Positions 8,585 to 15,923 of a DNA stretch of 17,021 nucleotides are shown in pieces. The position numbers were made by a program, and so were the translations under genes. Each line of letters starts with the position of its first letter. The first letter of the stretch is position 1. The notes beneath the pieces were generated by a model. That model saw only the letters and a list, made by a program, of their open reading frames with translations. It was not told the DNA's origin and did no database searches. This DNA comes from Candidatus Dormiibacterota bacterium (GTDB lineage Bacteria > Chloroflexota > Dormibacteria > Aeolococcales > Aeolococcaceae): contig PLAX01000140.1 in assembly GCA_003135255.1 (NCBI GenBank), positions 1 through 17,021 on the forward strand, given 5' to 3'.

Positions 8585-9004
8585 TCAGGCGGTGAGCGCG
8601 TCCCGGGCGGACGGGGTCCGCAGCCGGATCAGGTTGACCACGTCGGCGCTTCCGCGGCTGCGGTCGATCACCTCGCTGGCGCGGCGGATCAGGTCGAGCG
8701 ACCCGACCTCGCCCCGGACCGCGAGCGTGTCGTCGTCGCCGGCGATGACCCGCAGCGAGAAGCCGTCGGCACCGAGCTCCTCCAGCAGGGCATCCTCGAC
8801 CCGCTGCCTCACGTCGGCCAACCCGCCAGCTGCCCGGCGCCGCCGGATGCCCACCAGAGAGGTGACCGAGGCACCGTGACGGGCGAGCCTCTTCCCGCCA
8901 CGCCGGGCCGACTCCCGGCGGTCGGCCCCCTTGTGCGGGTGGAAGAAGAAGGCGGCGACCGCGGCGGCAACCGCACCCATCCCGACGATGTGTAGGCGCT
9001 TCAT
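8585..9004 (-). CDS. membrane-anchored BON-like domain protein
   Basis: A small 139-residue protein. The ATG at 9004 has an AGGGA motif about 6 nt upstream. Residues 4-22 are a hydrophobic anchor (HIVGMGAVAAAVAAFFF), followed by a very basic stretch (about 25-57), so the body is probably cytoplasmic. Residues about 63-128 fit a BON pattern: a helix (ADVRQRVEDALLEEL), two strands (FSLRVIAGDDDTLAVRGEV), then a helix and closing strand (IRRASEVIDRSRGSADVVNLIRL). BON domains are thought to bind lipids or membranes, and comparable short anchored proteins (FF-P-GR-RR after the anchor) occur in actinobacteria, from memory. No catalytic residues are apparent. Its relation to the kinase downstream on the same strand is unclear. 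Confidence 0.65.
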   Translation of the reverse strand: MKRLHIVGMGAVAAAVAAFFFHPHKGADRRESARRGGKRLARHGASVTSLVGIRRRRAAGGLADVRQRVEDALLEELGADGFSLRVIAGDDDTLAVRGEVGSLDLIRRASEVIDRSRGSADVVNLIRLRTPSARDALTA

Positions 9005-9231
9005 GGCTTCCCTGGTCGATCGGCGGACAGCGGCGACGAGCGGTCCAGTAGACCTCTGTGGAGAGAGATCGCCGGGCTCAGGTCAGAGGTTACGCGAGCG
9101 GTGCGCACCCGCCAATCCCCCGAACAGGTGAGATCCTCCCCGGCGGGACTGGGCGAAACGACGTCCCCAGCAGGGTGCTGGCCGGGCCGGTGAGCGCGAA
9201 GAGGACGCGACCCACCGCCGCTCAGGACCCC

Positions 9232-9573
9232 TCAGGACGCGATCGGCTCGAAGTCGAGGGCGACGCACGGCTCGTCGCCGACCACCCAGGCGTCATGGCC
9301 AGGGCCGACCTCGAACGCCTCGCCGGGACCGACCGTCACCTCCCGGCCGTCTGCCCCGCGGACCACCATGCGCCCGGCCTCGACGTAGCCGATGTGCGCC
9401 GCCGAGGGCAGGCCGGTCTGAGGGCCGGCATGCTGAGACCAGCGCCAGCCCGGCCGGTAGACGCCCCGGCCGATGCGGAGAGACGGGAGCTTCGCCGTCG
9501 ATCGCCGGCTGCCGTCCAGGAACTCGCGGGAGTCGCCCCCACCATCAAGTCCCACCGTGACCACGTCCGTCAT
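9232..9573 (-). CDS. small single-domain cupin protein
   Basis: A 113-residue cytoplasmic protein; the ATG at 9573 has a strong GGAGGTGG ribosome binding site 7 nt upstream. The whole length fits one cupin barrel: an entry strand (RIGRGVYRPGWRWSQHAG), a central GYVEAGRMVVRGADGREVTVGPG motif with the typical turn Gly-Pro-Gly-Glu-Ala-Phe, and a closing GPGHDAWVVGDEP. His48, His60, Glu65 and His93 could bind a metal, but the classical HxH-E-H spacing is not clear, so it may be a binding or regulatory cupin instead of an enzyme. It follows the broken LLM oxidoreductase gene on the same strand by 90 bp, so the two may have formed one transcript. The ligand is unknown. Confidence 0.8.
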   Translation of the reverse strand: MTDVVTVGLDGGGDSREFLDGSRRSTAKLPSLRIGRGVYRPGWRWSQHAGPQTGLPSAAHIGYVEAGRMVVRGADGREVTVGPGEAFEVGPGHDAWVVGDEPCVALDFEPIAS

Positions 9574-9663
9574 CGGGAAGCCACCTCCAGCGCCACCGGC
9601 ACGCCCTGGCGCGAGCCGCCAGCAATCCTGCTCGCCCGCGGGGGCGGGGTGCCGGCCGAAGGA

Positions 9664-10349
9664 TCAGCCGCCGAGTACCAGCTCCGCGACCTGGCGAAGC
9701 ACGGCGGGATCCGGGGTCACGTGGACGAGCAGGGTCGTCAGCAGTGATCGCCTCCATTCGACGAGCTCGTCCCGGCTCTTGGGTGCCGGCCCGATGAGGG
9801 CGACCTGCTCGATCATCGCGGTCGGCACGGCCGCCGCCGACTCCTCCGCCAGGGCCGCGCGGTAGTGCGCGTCACGGTAGGGGGAGTAGTAGGTGGCGAT
9901 CCAGCCGTCCGCGATCTCCCGGGCGAGGGCGACGTTCCTCGGGCCCTCGGCTGCCAGCAGGATGGGGATGTCGGGGCGGAGCGGTCTCACCATCGAGAGG
10001 AAGGGGCGGCCCAGCCCGGAGCCCCCCGGCAGGGGGAGAGACAGGTGGCGGCCCCGGTATTCGACCGGATCGCGGTGGAGGAGCACGCGGCGGACGATCT
10101 CCACGTAGTCGCGGGTCCGCCCCAGGGGCGGGTCAAAGGGCTGCCCGTACCAGCCCTCCACGAGGTCCCGAGCCGCATCGTCGCGGTGTGGGTGCCAACC
10201 CAGGCGAGCGGCGTCAGAGCATCGGAGCCCGATGCCTCGGAGGTCCACACCGACTCGTAGCCGAGGTTCTCCGCCTCCCGCACGGTCTCCAGCAGCCGGG
10301 GCGGCGGCCCGTCCTCGCCCCAGAAGCCGAGCAGCAATCCCAACTTCAT
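9664..10349 (-). pseudogene. LLM-class F420-dependent oxidoreductase, frameshifted with two internal deletions
   Basis: Intact relatives are about 340-residue luciferase-like (TIM-barrel) oxidoreductases that use coenzyme F420 or flavin. Here ATG 10349 opens MKLGLLLGFWG to TATMRLGTS in one frame, a typical first third. From about 10165 the homology moves to another frame, resuming at VEGWYGQPFDPPLGRTRDYVEIV. The roughly 38 residues that normally join these (the IPARTPAMTAM to GVSGPQV segment) are absent. Near 9838-9846, AALAEE runs straight into SAAAVPTAMIEQVALIGP, skipping about 75 residues of the usual protein without a frame change. Adding both gaps to the 228 codons left gives about 341, the family length. 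The family consensus is from memory. A sequencing or assembly error could explain a frameshift but not easily two clean losses. Confidence 0.75.
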
Positions 10350-10574
10350 GCGCGTTCCACGCTACTCCCGCCACGCGGCGGTCCGCGACGCAGGGGAGAA
10401 GTGGGCTGACGCCGGGCGGGTCGCCTCCGCCCCCATCGACCCGGGTCGGCCGGGCGGCGGCGCCCCTGCCGAGTAGTGAATCTGGACCACCGTCACAGAG
10501 CGCACCCGACTGTCGCGGAGTGGCTGGGAGCGGGCCATACTCCAGACGATGACCCAGCAGACGGGAGCGCCTCT
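10350..10574. promoter_or_regulatory. divergent region with GGGTCG/CGACCC operator-like dyads
   Basis: This gap separates the broken LLM gene (-) from the first receiver gene (+). It holds a perfect 12-bp palindrome, CGACCCGGGTCG, at 10437-10448, and an extra CGGGTCG half-site at 10417-10423 that also pairs with 10437-10443. Repeated half-sites in a divergent promoter region suggest a dimeric repressor or activator site, though GC-rich DNA yields such dyads by chance. GGGAG at about 10563-10567 serves the receiver's GTG start. Confidence 0.35.
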
Positions 10575-11054
10575 GTGACGGATCGGAGTGAGACCGCGCG
10601 CGCGGAACAGCATTCCCCGAGGAATCTGGGCACTCTGACCGTGCTCCTCCTCGACGACCACGCGGTGATGCTGGAGGCGTTGCGGGCCCTCATCCATAGC
10701 GACGACACCCTGGTCGTCATCGGCACCGCAAGCCGCGTTCCGGACGCCATCCGCCTGGCGCGGGGCATGCAGCCCGACGTGGCGGTCATCGACGTCCACA
10801 TGCCCGATGGGGGCGGTTGGGCGGCCGCGCGCGGCCTGCGCGAGGTCTGTCCCGACATCCGTCTCGTCGCCTTCTCCGCCTACGACGACGCTCTGGTGAC
10901 CCGTACCATCGCGGCGGCCGGCATCCACGCCTTCGTCTCCAAGGGGTCCGAGATCGGTGTGCTGCTCGCAGCGATCCGCGGCGAGGACCTCATGCCCACG
11001 CCGACGCGGCAGATGCCGCTCTTCCGCAGGACGATTGCCTCCGCTGCGGAGTGA
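10575..11054 (+). CDS. receiver-only response regulator (first paralogue)
   Basis: A 159-residue single-domain response regulator. The GTG at 10575 with GGGAG 8 nt upstream is preferred over an in-frame upstream ATG at 10476. After a 20-residue polar leader the receiver fold runs to about 140: acidic pair Asp27-Asp28 (VLLLDDHA), phospho-acceptor Asp73 (VAVIDVHMPDGG), Ser101 (LVAFS) and Lys123 (FVSKG). The fold resembles NarL/FixJ receivers, but no DNA-binding HTH follows, only a roughly 20-residue tail ending MPLFRRTIASAAE. It is about 69% identical without gaps (95 of residues 21-158, counted by hand) to the receiver at 13411-13887 on the other side of the histidine kinase gene, with every key residue at the same number. 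Output must be by protein contact or phosphate competition. Confidence 0.9.
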   Translation: MTDRSETARAEQHSPRNLGTLTVLLLDDHAVMLEALRALIHSDDTLVVIGTASRVPDAIRLARGMQPDVAVIDVHMPDGGGWAAARGLREVCPDIRLVAFSAYDDALVTRTIAAAGIHAFVSKGSEIGVLLAAIRGEDLMPTPTRQMPLFRRTIASAAE

Positions 11055-11060
11055 GCCGGC

Positions 11061-11106
11061 GCGGGCGGTAGGTCAGCTCCTGAGCCGGCGCTGACCAGCT
11101 GCCCGC
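11061..11106. terminator. two-tier hairpin between convergent genes
   Basis: Just after the first receiver's stop, GCGGGC (11061-11066) pairs with GCCCGC (11101-11106). Inside it, GGTCAGC (11071-11077) pairs perfectly with GCTGACC (11090-11096) around a 12-nt loop. The symmetry would work for transcripts from either side. No U-run follows, as is common for high-GC terminators. Confidence 0.5.
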
Positions 11107-11201
11107 CCTATCGCGAGGCCTCCGAGGGCGACGCCTCCACCCTTGGCGTGGTCGCCTCAACCGACGAGAGCGCCAGCACCCTCCCATGCGCGTAGCCGAT
11201 C

Positions 11202-11354
11202 TCACCCCTCCCCGCAGGCGGCCACCTCCGTGACCATCCCGGCGAACTCCAGCTCCATCCGGTCGATGAGGCGGCGCAGGCCCACCAGCTCGTCGCGGAC
11301 CACCTCTCCCGGCCGGTCACCGCGGGGGCGGGAGACGAAGCGCTCGAGGTTCAA
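11202..11354 (-). CDS. 50-codon hypothetical frame overlapping the histidine kinase stop
   Basis: A TTG at 11354-11352 overlaps the kinase stop (TTGA junction) and opens a frame to a TGA at 11204-11202. The product begins LNLERFVSRPRGDRPGEVV and continues as an amphipathic helix-like stretch (DELVGLRRLIDRMELEFAGM). Codon statistics are those of real coding DNA here: 47 of 49 codons after the start end in G or C, with first positions about 80% and second positions near half. In the same frame upstream of the TTG the third-position bias falls away, which supports the start. No good ribosome binding site is visible, so translation would depend on coupling to the kinase. It could instead be the relic of a larger gene; the helix faintly recalls the start of DUF222 proteins. 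Function unknown. Confidence 0.5.
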   Translation of the reverse strand: MNLERFVSRPRGDRPGEVVRDELVGLRRLIDRMELEFAGMVTEVAACGEG

Positions 11355-13252
11355 CGCGACGGCCCAACCCCCAGGGCGACGGGTGCAGGGGAGCCGGGGA
11401 GCTGCAAGATGGCCGTCAGCGGATGCGCGGGGGCCGGCACCTCGCCGACGAGGTCCGCAACCACCGCCGCCAGCTCGGCATCAGACACCACCGCGGGCGC
11501 CGGAGCCTTCGCGTCCTCGCGGGGCACCCAGCATTTCACCGTGGTCCCGGCGCCGGGCCGGCTCTCGAGCGACCACGATCCGCCCAAGGCCTCGCTGCGC
11601 TCCCGCATCGAGCTGAGCCCGACGTGGCCGGTGGGTGAGTAGCCCGTCCCCTCCGGGACGAACCCGGGCCCGTCGTCGCGGACGGTGACCGCGTAGCCGG
11701 CGGCACTGTCTCTCAGCTCCACCGTGACGGTGGAGCCGGCGGCATGCTTGCGGGCGTTGACGACGGCCTCGCAGGTGATCCGGTAGAGGGTGGTGGCGAC
11801 CGTCCCGGAGGGCTCGTTCGCGAAACTGCCGTCGAGGACGCAGTGGAGATCGCCGTCCTGCTCGACCTGCTCGAGATACTGACCCAGGGCCGTGGTGAAA
11901 CCGCGCTCCACGACCTGCGGATGTAGCTCTGACATCAGCGTGCGCATCCGGGTGATCGACGCCTGAACGGCGTCGGCGGCGCGATCCAGCGACGACGCCT
12001 GCTTGGGGTCGGCGATGCCGCGCCGCGCGATCTGGAGGCGGGTGTGCCCCACCGCCATCCACTGCAGCATGTCGTCGTGGATGATCCCGGACAGACGGCG
12101 GCGCTCCTCGTCCTGGAGGATGACCAGGCGCAGCAGCAGCCCCTTCCGCCGCTCGTCGGCGGCGCGCAGCTCCTCGAGGCTCTGATCCAGCTCACGGGTG
12201 CGCTCATCGACGACATGGTCGAGCTGCCGGTTCTGCTGCTGCAGCTGGAGGCCGAGCGACCGGGTGTCGCGCACGAGGATGAATTGGCGCGTGAGAACGA
12301 TCCCCATGATGCCGAAGCTGTCCCAGAGCATGAAGGCGTCGAGCCCCACCCCGCGCAGCTCGCGCCCGGCGACCACGAGGCCCGCGGCGATCATCGGGAC
12401 GTAGGGGAGAATCGTCCGCCAGCGGTTCTGCTGGACGGGCTGCTCAGTGATCCGGCTCGTGGAGGTTATCGCCCGCAGCGCGCCCAGGCCGATGAGGCAA
12501 TACCCGAAGGTCCAGCCGACGTCGGCGGGGCTGGTGGCGCCGTAGTTCTGCACCGTGGTGAGGTAGGCGAAGGTGCTGTCGGCGACCGTGTTGAGGAGTA
12601 TCCCCAGACCCAGGAAGACGAACGGCTGCCGGCCGCCCGAGGGCATGCGGGAGAGGGCGAGGATGACGATCGTCCCCATGAAGACGCCACTGAGCGGGTA
12701 CGCCAGGCTGAGGAACTGCTGCATGAAGCCGGCGACCGAATCCGCGTAGATGGTCCCGAGGATGGTCGCCCAGCTCACGAAGAGAGCGCCACCGACCATC
12801 AGCAGGCCGTCGAGGAGCAGCGAGATCCGGGTACCGGCCCCGCGGAAGGCGGGCAGCGAGATCAGTCCGGCGATCGCGAGTGGGATGGCGGTGACGTAGC
12901 CCACGTCCGGCCAGGAGGGGAAGAGGCTGGCCGGGCTCTGGCCCAGGACCACCTCGCGAAAGGTCCAGTCCGCCTGGCCCAGTCCCCAGCTGAGCGCGGA
13001 GAGGCCGATGAGGGCCCACGCCCGGCGAGCTGCGGTGCGCCGGCTCCGGGCGGCAAGCAGGCAGGCGAACGCCGCGGCCAGGGGAGCCAGCGTCTGGGAG
13101 ACGTTGTCGAAGGCGACCGTGAAGCGATCCTGCCCCGGGTGGGTGCCGATCCAGACGACGCTGAAGAGAGCGTAGACGCCCGCGGCAGCGACGAGCCAGA
13201 CGAACCTGCGATCACGCCCGGCGCGAGCGAGGTGGTGGTCAGTGGCGCTCAC
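11351..13252 (-). CDS. multi-span membrane histidine kinase, HisKA_3/NarL type
   Basis: A 633-residue sensor histidine kinase beginning at GTG 13252 (weak ribosome binding site). Residues 17-327 hold about nine or ten hydrophobic segments with short loops, a membrane-embedded sensor of no family I can name. A coiled coil follows (about 334-378). The dimerisation region ILQDEERRRLSGIIHDDMLQ places the phospho-acceptor at His392, the HisKA_3 layout. The ATPase domain shows the N-box CEAVVNARKHA (494-504), G1 VRDDGPGF (524-531) and G2 GHVGLSSMRERSEALGG (542-558). A roughly 55-residue Ala/Pro-rich tail follows the catalytic domain. HisKA_3 kinases usually pair with NarL/LuxR-type regulators. Here both flanking genes are receivers without an HTH, on the opposite strand. 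The stop overlaps a small downstream frame. Confidence 0.93.
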   Translation of the reverse strand: MSATDHHLARAGRDRRFVWLVAAAGVYALFSVVWIGTHPGQDRFTVAFDNVSQTLAPLAAAFACLLAARSRRTAARRAWALIGLSALSWGLGQADWTFREVVLGQSPASLFPSWPDVGYVTAIPLAIAGLISLPAFRGAGTRISLLLDGLLMVGGALFVSWATILGTIYADSVAGFMQQFLSLAYPLSGVFMGTIVILALSRMPSGGRQPFVFLGLGILLNTVADSTFAYLTTVQNYGATSPADVGWTFGYCLIGLGALRAITSTSRITEQPVQQNRWRTILPYVPMIAAGLVVAGRELRGVGLDAFMLWDSFGIMGIVLTRQFILVRDTRSLGLQLQQQNRQLDHVVDERTRELDQSLEELRAADERRKGLLLRLVILQDEERRRLSGIIHDDMLQWMAVGHTRLQIARRGIADPKQASSLDRAADAVQASITRMRTLMSELHPQVVERGFTTALGQYLEQVEQDGDLHCVLDGSFANEPSGTVATTLYRITCEAVVNARKHAAGSTVTVELRDSAAGYAVTVRDDGPGFVPEGTGYSPTGHVGLSSMRERSEALGGSWSLESRPGAGTTVKCWVPREDAKAPAPAVVSDAELAAVVADLVGEVPAPAHPLTAILQLPGSPAPVALGVGPSR

Positions 13253-13410
13253 TCTTCGAGGCTAGGCAGCCCGCAGCGCTGAGAACAGATGCAGGGGCCT
13301 CAGGTTTTCCTGATGCAGGTGGGCCATCCGAATATGGCGAATCAGAATCTGGCCGTCCCCGCGTGACGGAATCACCATGAGGTCACCACCACCCGTAGAG
13401 GAGCGCTGAC
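13253..13410. promoter_or_regulatory. divergent region between histidine kinase and second receiver
   Basis: This 158-bp gap must drive the kinase (-) and the second receiver (+). GATGCAGG occurs at 13288-13295 and again at 13312-13319, 24 bp apart, and between and overlapping them is the dyad TCAGG-TTTT-CCTGA (13300-13313). Direct repeats around a dyad fit a regulator-binding site. The receiver's ribosome binding site is the GAGGAG motif around 13398-13403, about 8 nt before its GTG. No consensus promoter hexamers were found. Confidence 0.35.
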
Positions 13411-13887
13411 GTGAATGAGTACCCCGAGCCCGCGGAACCCGGCACCGGCTCTCCGAAGCCCCCCGGGAACCTGACCGTCCTCCTTCTCGACGACCACTCG
13501 GTGATGCTCGAGTCGGTAAGGGCGATCGTCGAGACCGATGACACTCTGACCGTCGTGGCCACGGCCAACCGCGTCGCGGACGCGGTCCGGCTGGCCGCCC
13601 AGACCCATCCTCAGGTGGCCGTCATCGACGTCAACATGCCCGACGGCGGTGGCTGGGCGGCGGCTCGCGGCCTGCGGGAAGTCTGCCCCGACATCCGGCT
13701 GGTCGCCTACTCCTCCTTCGACGAGGCCCTGGTGATCCGGACGATCAGGGCGGCAGGGATCTCCGCCTTCGTCACCAAGGGGGCCGACATCGACGTCCTG
13801 CTGGCCGCGATCCACGGAGAGGACATCCGGCCGGTCCTCGTTCAGGCAAAGCCCTTGATGCGCAGGACGGCAGCCGTCGCCGACTGA
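13411..13887 (+). CDS. receiver-only response regulator (second paralogue)
   Basis: A 158-residue single-domain response regulator starting at GTG 13411, supported by a GAGGAG motif about 8 nt upstream. A Pro/Glu-rich leader (1-20) precedes a receiver with Asp27-Asp28 (VLLLDDHS), phospho-acceptor Asp73 (VAVIDVNMPDGG), Ser101 (LVAYSS) and Lys123 (FVTKG). There is no output domain; the tail ends KPLMRRTAAVAD, matching the RRT of its paralogue at 10575-11054. The MPDGGGWAAARGLREVCPDI block (76-95) is identical in both proteins, while the DNA under it differs at many third positions. This points to selection on the protein and not recent copying or gene conversion. The likely phosphodonor is the histidine kinase encoded divergently 158 bp away. 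Confidence 0.9.
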   Translation: MNEYPEPAEPGTGSPKPPGNLTVLLLDDHSVMLESVRAIVETDDTLTVVATANRVADAVRLAAQTHPQVAVIDVNMPDGGGWAAARGLREVCPDIRLVAYSSFDEALVIRTIRAAGISAFVTKGADIDVLLAAIHGEDIRPVLVQAKPLMRRTAAVAD

Positions 13888-13948
13888 TCTCGGCACGGAC
13901 TGGCGCACTCGCCCGGCCGGGGGGCGTGCCCGCACGTCGAGTGGGGGG

Positions 13949-14026
<78 letters not shown>

Positions 14027-14061
14027 ACGCCGAGTTCACCGGCTCGCACCGCCATCCTACC

Positions 14062-14099
14062 GCACGCCGGCGCCGGGGCCCCCGGAGTCAGCGGCGTGC
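14062..14099 (-). terminator. hairpin spanning the S53 protease stop codon
   Basis: GCACGCCG (14062-14069) pairs perfectly with CGGCGTGC (14092-14099), with a possible inner CCGG/CCGG stem (14073-14076 with 14082-14085). The structure includes the protease stop codon (14088-14090) and lies 36 bp before the tRNA. No U-tract follows on the minus strand, so termination strength is uncertain; it may also separate the protease transcript from tRNA-Arg. Confidence 0.4.
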
Positions 14100-15923
14100 C
14101 GGACGGTGCCCCGGGGCGCCCCGTGCCGAGGCTGCCTGCCTCCGCCTGCCGGTGAGCGTGGCGCCGGCCCCACCGCTCGCCTGGGTCGGGACGGCGGTGG
14201 AGAAGCCCGAAGCGAGCTCGCTGAAGATCGGGCTGCCCCAGCCGCTGGGAACGTCGAATCCGGGACCGGCGCTGTACCCCTCGGTGCCGGTCGGGTAGGC
14301 GTTGTTCCCCTGGGTGACGTCGTGGAAGCCGTGGCCGGTGTGGGCCATGGCGTAGGCGGGGTCCTGGATGCGTCCCAGGCGGCCACCCACGATGGCCGAG
14401 ATGGCGGTGAAGCCCGCGGTGAGCAGCGGCGCCACCGCGCTGGTACCGCCGACGGTGATGGTCGTTGGCTGGCCCGAGGAGTCGATGCCGGTGACCACCT
14501 CGTAGCCGGTCACCGGATCCGCATCGGCGGCCATGTCGGGCTCTGACCTGCCCGTCTGCCCGGTGTCCAGCGACTTCTCGCTGATCCCGTTCGCCGACTG
14601 GTAGGAGGGGACGGGGAAGTACATGGAGACGCCACCTCCGCCGGCGCCGTCGCCGAGGGCGGCCTCGTTCCACACCACCTCGCTGCTGATCTTCCCGCCG
14701 CTCACCGCCAGCTTGGTGCCGCCGGCGCCGAGGACGTTGGGGCTCGAGGCCGGACAGTCCGCATAGAGCTTCCCGTCGCCGCTGCCGTCGCTGGCGCCGT
14801 TGTCGCCGCTGGCCGTGATCTGGAAGATGCCCACGGCCAGACAGGCCTGGGCCGCGGCGTTCATCGCGGTCGCCCCTCCCTGGGTCCACTGGTTCTCGGC
14901 CATCCCCCAGCTGGTGGAGACACCCGTGAAGCTGTACGTCGGGTCGCTGACGAAGGAGTTCCAGAGATCGGAGAAGCCCTGGTCGGTGTTGGGCGCGTAG
15001 CGGAGCACCAGCCGGATCGTGGCCTTCGGCGCCGCCGCCAGCAGGCCGCGGGAGAGCACCTGCCAGTCGAGGGCAACCTCGACGTCGGCGCCATTGGGAT
15101 CGGGCTGTGGCAGGGGCCCGTCGACCGCGTCCTCGATGACCCGCACCCCCGGGTTGGCCTTGGTGAACCAGCTGACCACCGCCTGGTCGGCCCGGCCGCC
15201 CAGCTCTGCGATCCCGACGTCGAGGGTGAGCCCAGCTCCGCCCTTGGGGACGGTTGGGAACCGGTACACCGCGGCGAGCTGCTCCGGGGTGAAGGTCGCC
15301 TGGACGCTGGCGGGGTCGGCGACCCGATGGTGGGACTGGGCGACCGGACGGGTGCTCAGTCCGCTCACATGCTCGACGATCCCCTCCAGCGCGGCGGGGA
15401 TGGAGGCTGGACCCAGGTGGTCCCGATAGGTGAGGGGAGCGCCACCCGGGATCGTGGTCGCGAAGCTTTCGAAGCTCACCTGGAAGGCGGCCGCCATCTG
15501 GGCCACGGTGCCGCGCAGCCTGAGTCGCCGCGTCGCCGGGTCGGTCGCGCTGACCGTCAACCCAACGCTCCGTGCCCAGGCCGACACCTGCTCCACGTCC
15601 TGGGCGGTACTCCCATGCGCCGCCGCGAGCTCGTCGCGGCTGAGGTGGCGCCGCCGACCCACCGGCTGAGCGCTGATCGCCTCGATGGTCTCGGCGAGCG
15701 TCGGACCCGCGGGATTCTCGCGGAGGAGGAGGGTGACCTCCACCGTCTCCCTGCCCTGCTGGTCGCCCAGCGTCCCCAGGGAGCGGGTGCGACCCGACTC
15801 GCTCGGCGTCAACTCGTGTGCGGTTCCCGGCAGCGGCACAAAGTCAGGCGTGGCCGTCCCTCCTGTCCGTCGGCCGAATCGTGTGGGCCCGTCCATGGTC
15901 CCACAGGGGCCCGGACGGGTCAC
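14088..15923 (-). CDS. S53 family serine-carboxyl peptidase (sedolisin/kumamolisin-like)
   Basis: An acid-active endopeptidase precursor of 611 residues by family. The prodomain (about 27-190) carries the VTLLLREN and GTAHELTPSE patterns of pro-kumamolisin. The mature enzyme begins near FTPEQLAAVYRFP (211-223). The catalytic set is visible: Glu282 and Asp286 (VEVALDW), oxyanion Asp374 (ASGDNG) and nucleophile Ser495 (GGTSAVAP). The C-terminal calcium site is also present (FHDVTQGNN near 533-541 and GFDVPSGWGSP, 555-565). No classical signal peptide is seen, as in kumamolisin itself, so the export route is unclear. A basic, low-complexity tail ends the protein. The frame opens at GTG 15923, but this codon lies within a strong palindrome. 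ATG 15896 (residue 10) is an alternative; neither has a clear ribosome binding site. Confidence 0.92.
   Translation of the reverse strand: MTRPGPCGTMDGPTRFGRRTGGTATPDFVPLPGTAHELTPSESGRTRSLGTLGDQQGRETVEVTLLLRENPAGPTLAETIEAISAQPVGRRRHLSRDELAAAHGSTAQDVEQVSAWARSVGLTVSATDPATRRLRLRGTVAQMAAAFQVSFESFATTIPGGAPLTYRDHLGPASIPAALEGIVEHVSGLSTRPVAQSHHRVADPASVQATFTPEQLAAVYRFPTVPKGGAGLTLDVGIAELGGRADQAVVSWFTKANPGVRVIEDAVDGPLPQPDPNGADVEVALDWQVLSRGLLAAAPKATIRLVLRYAPNTDQGFSDLWNSFVSDPTYSFTGVSTSWGMAENQWTQGGATAMNAAAQACLAVGIFQITASGDNGASDGSGDGKLYADCPASSPNVLGAGGTKLAVSGGKISSEVVWNEAALGDGAGGGGVSMYFPVPSYQSANGISEKSLDTGQTGRSEPDMAADADPVTGYEVVTGIDSSGQPTTITVGGTSAVAPLLTAGFTAISAIVGGRLGRIQDPAYAMAHTGHGFHDVTQGNNAYPTGTEGYSAGPGFDVPSGWGSPIFSELASGFSTAVPTQASGGAGATLTGRRRQAASARGAPGHRPARR

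Noticed and set aside
12044..13282. A 412-codon open frame on the plus strand
   Set aside because: It lies antisense to the histidine kinase, whose motifs are unmistakable; the translation has no recognisable domain.
10478..13352. Octamer GAATCTGG upstream of both receiver genes (10478-10485 and 13345-13352)
   Set aside because: The distances to the starts differ (about 90 and 60 nt), and one shared 8-mer between two regions of this size is expected nearly by chance.
13906..13943. Nested stems (CACTCG/CGAGTG, CGTG/CACG) after the second receiver
   Set aside because: Stems are short with a long asymmetric interior in very GC-rich DNA; termination here is possible but not supported enough to list.
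14053..14060. TAGGAT (minus strand) as a -10 box for tRNA-Arg
   Set aside because: No -35 hexamer is present at 16-18 bp; the site lies beside the protease hairpin and may be coincidence.
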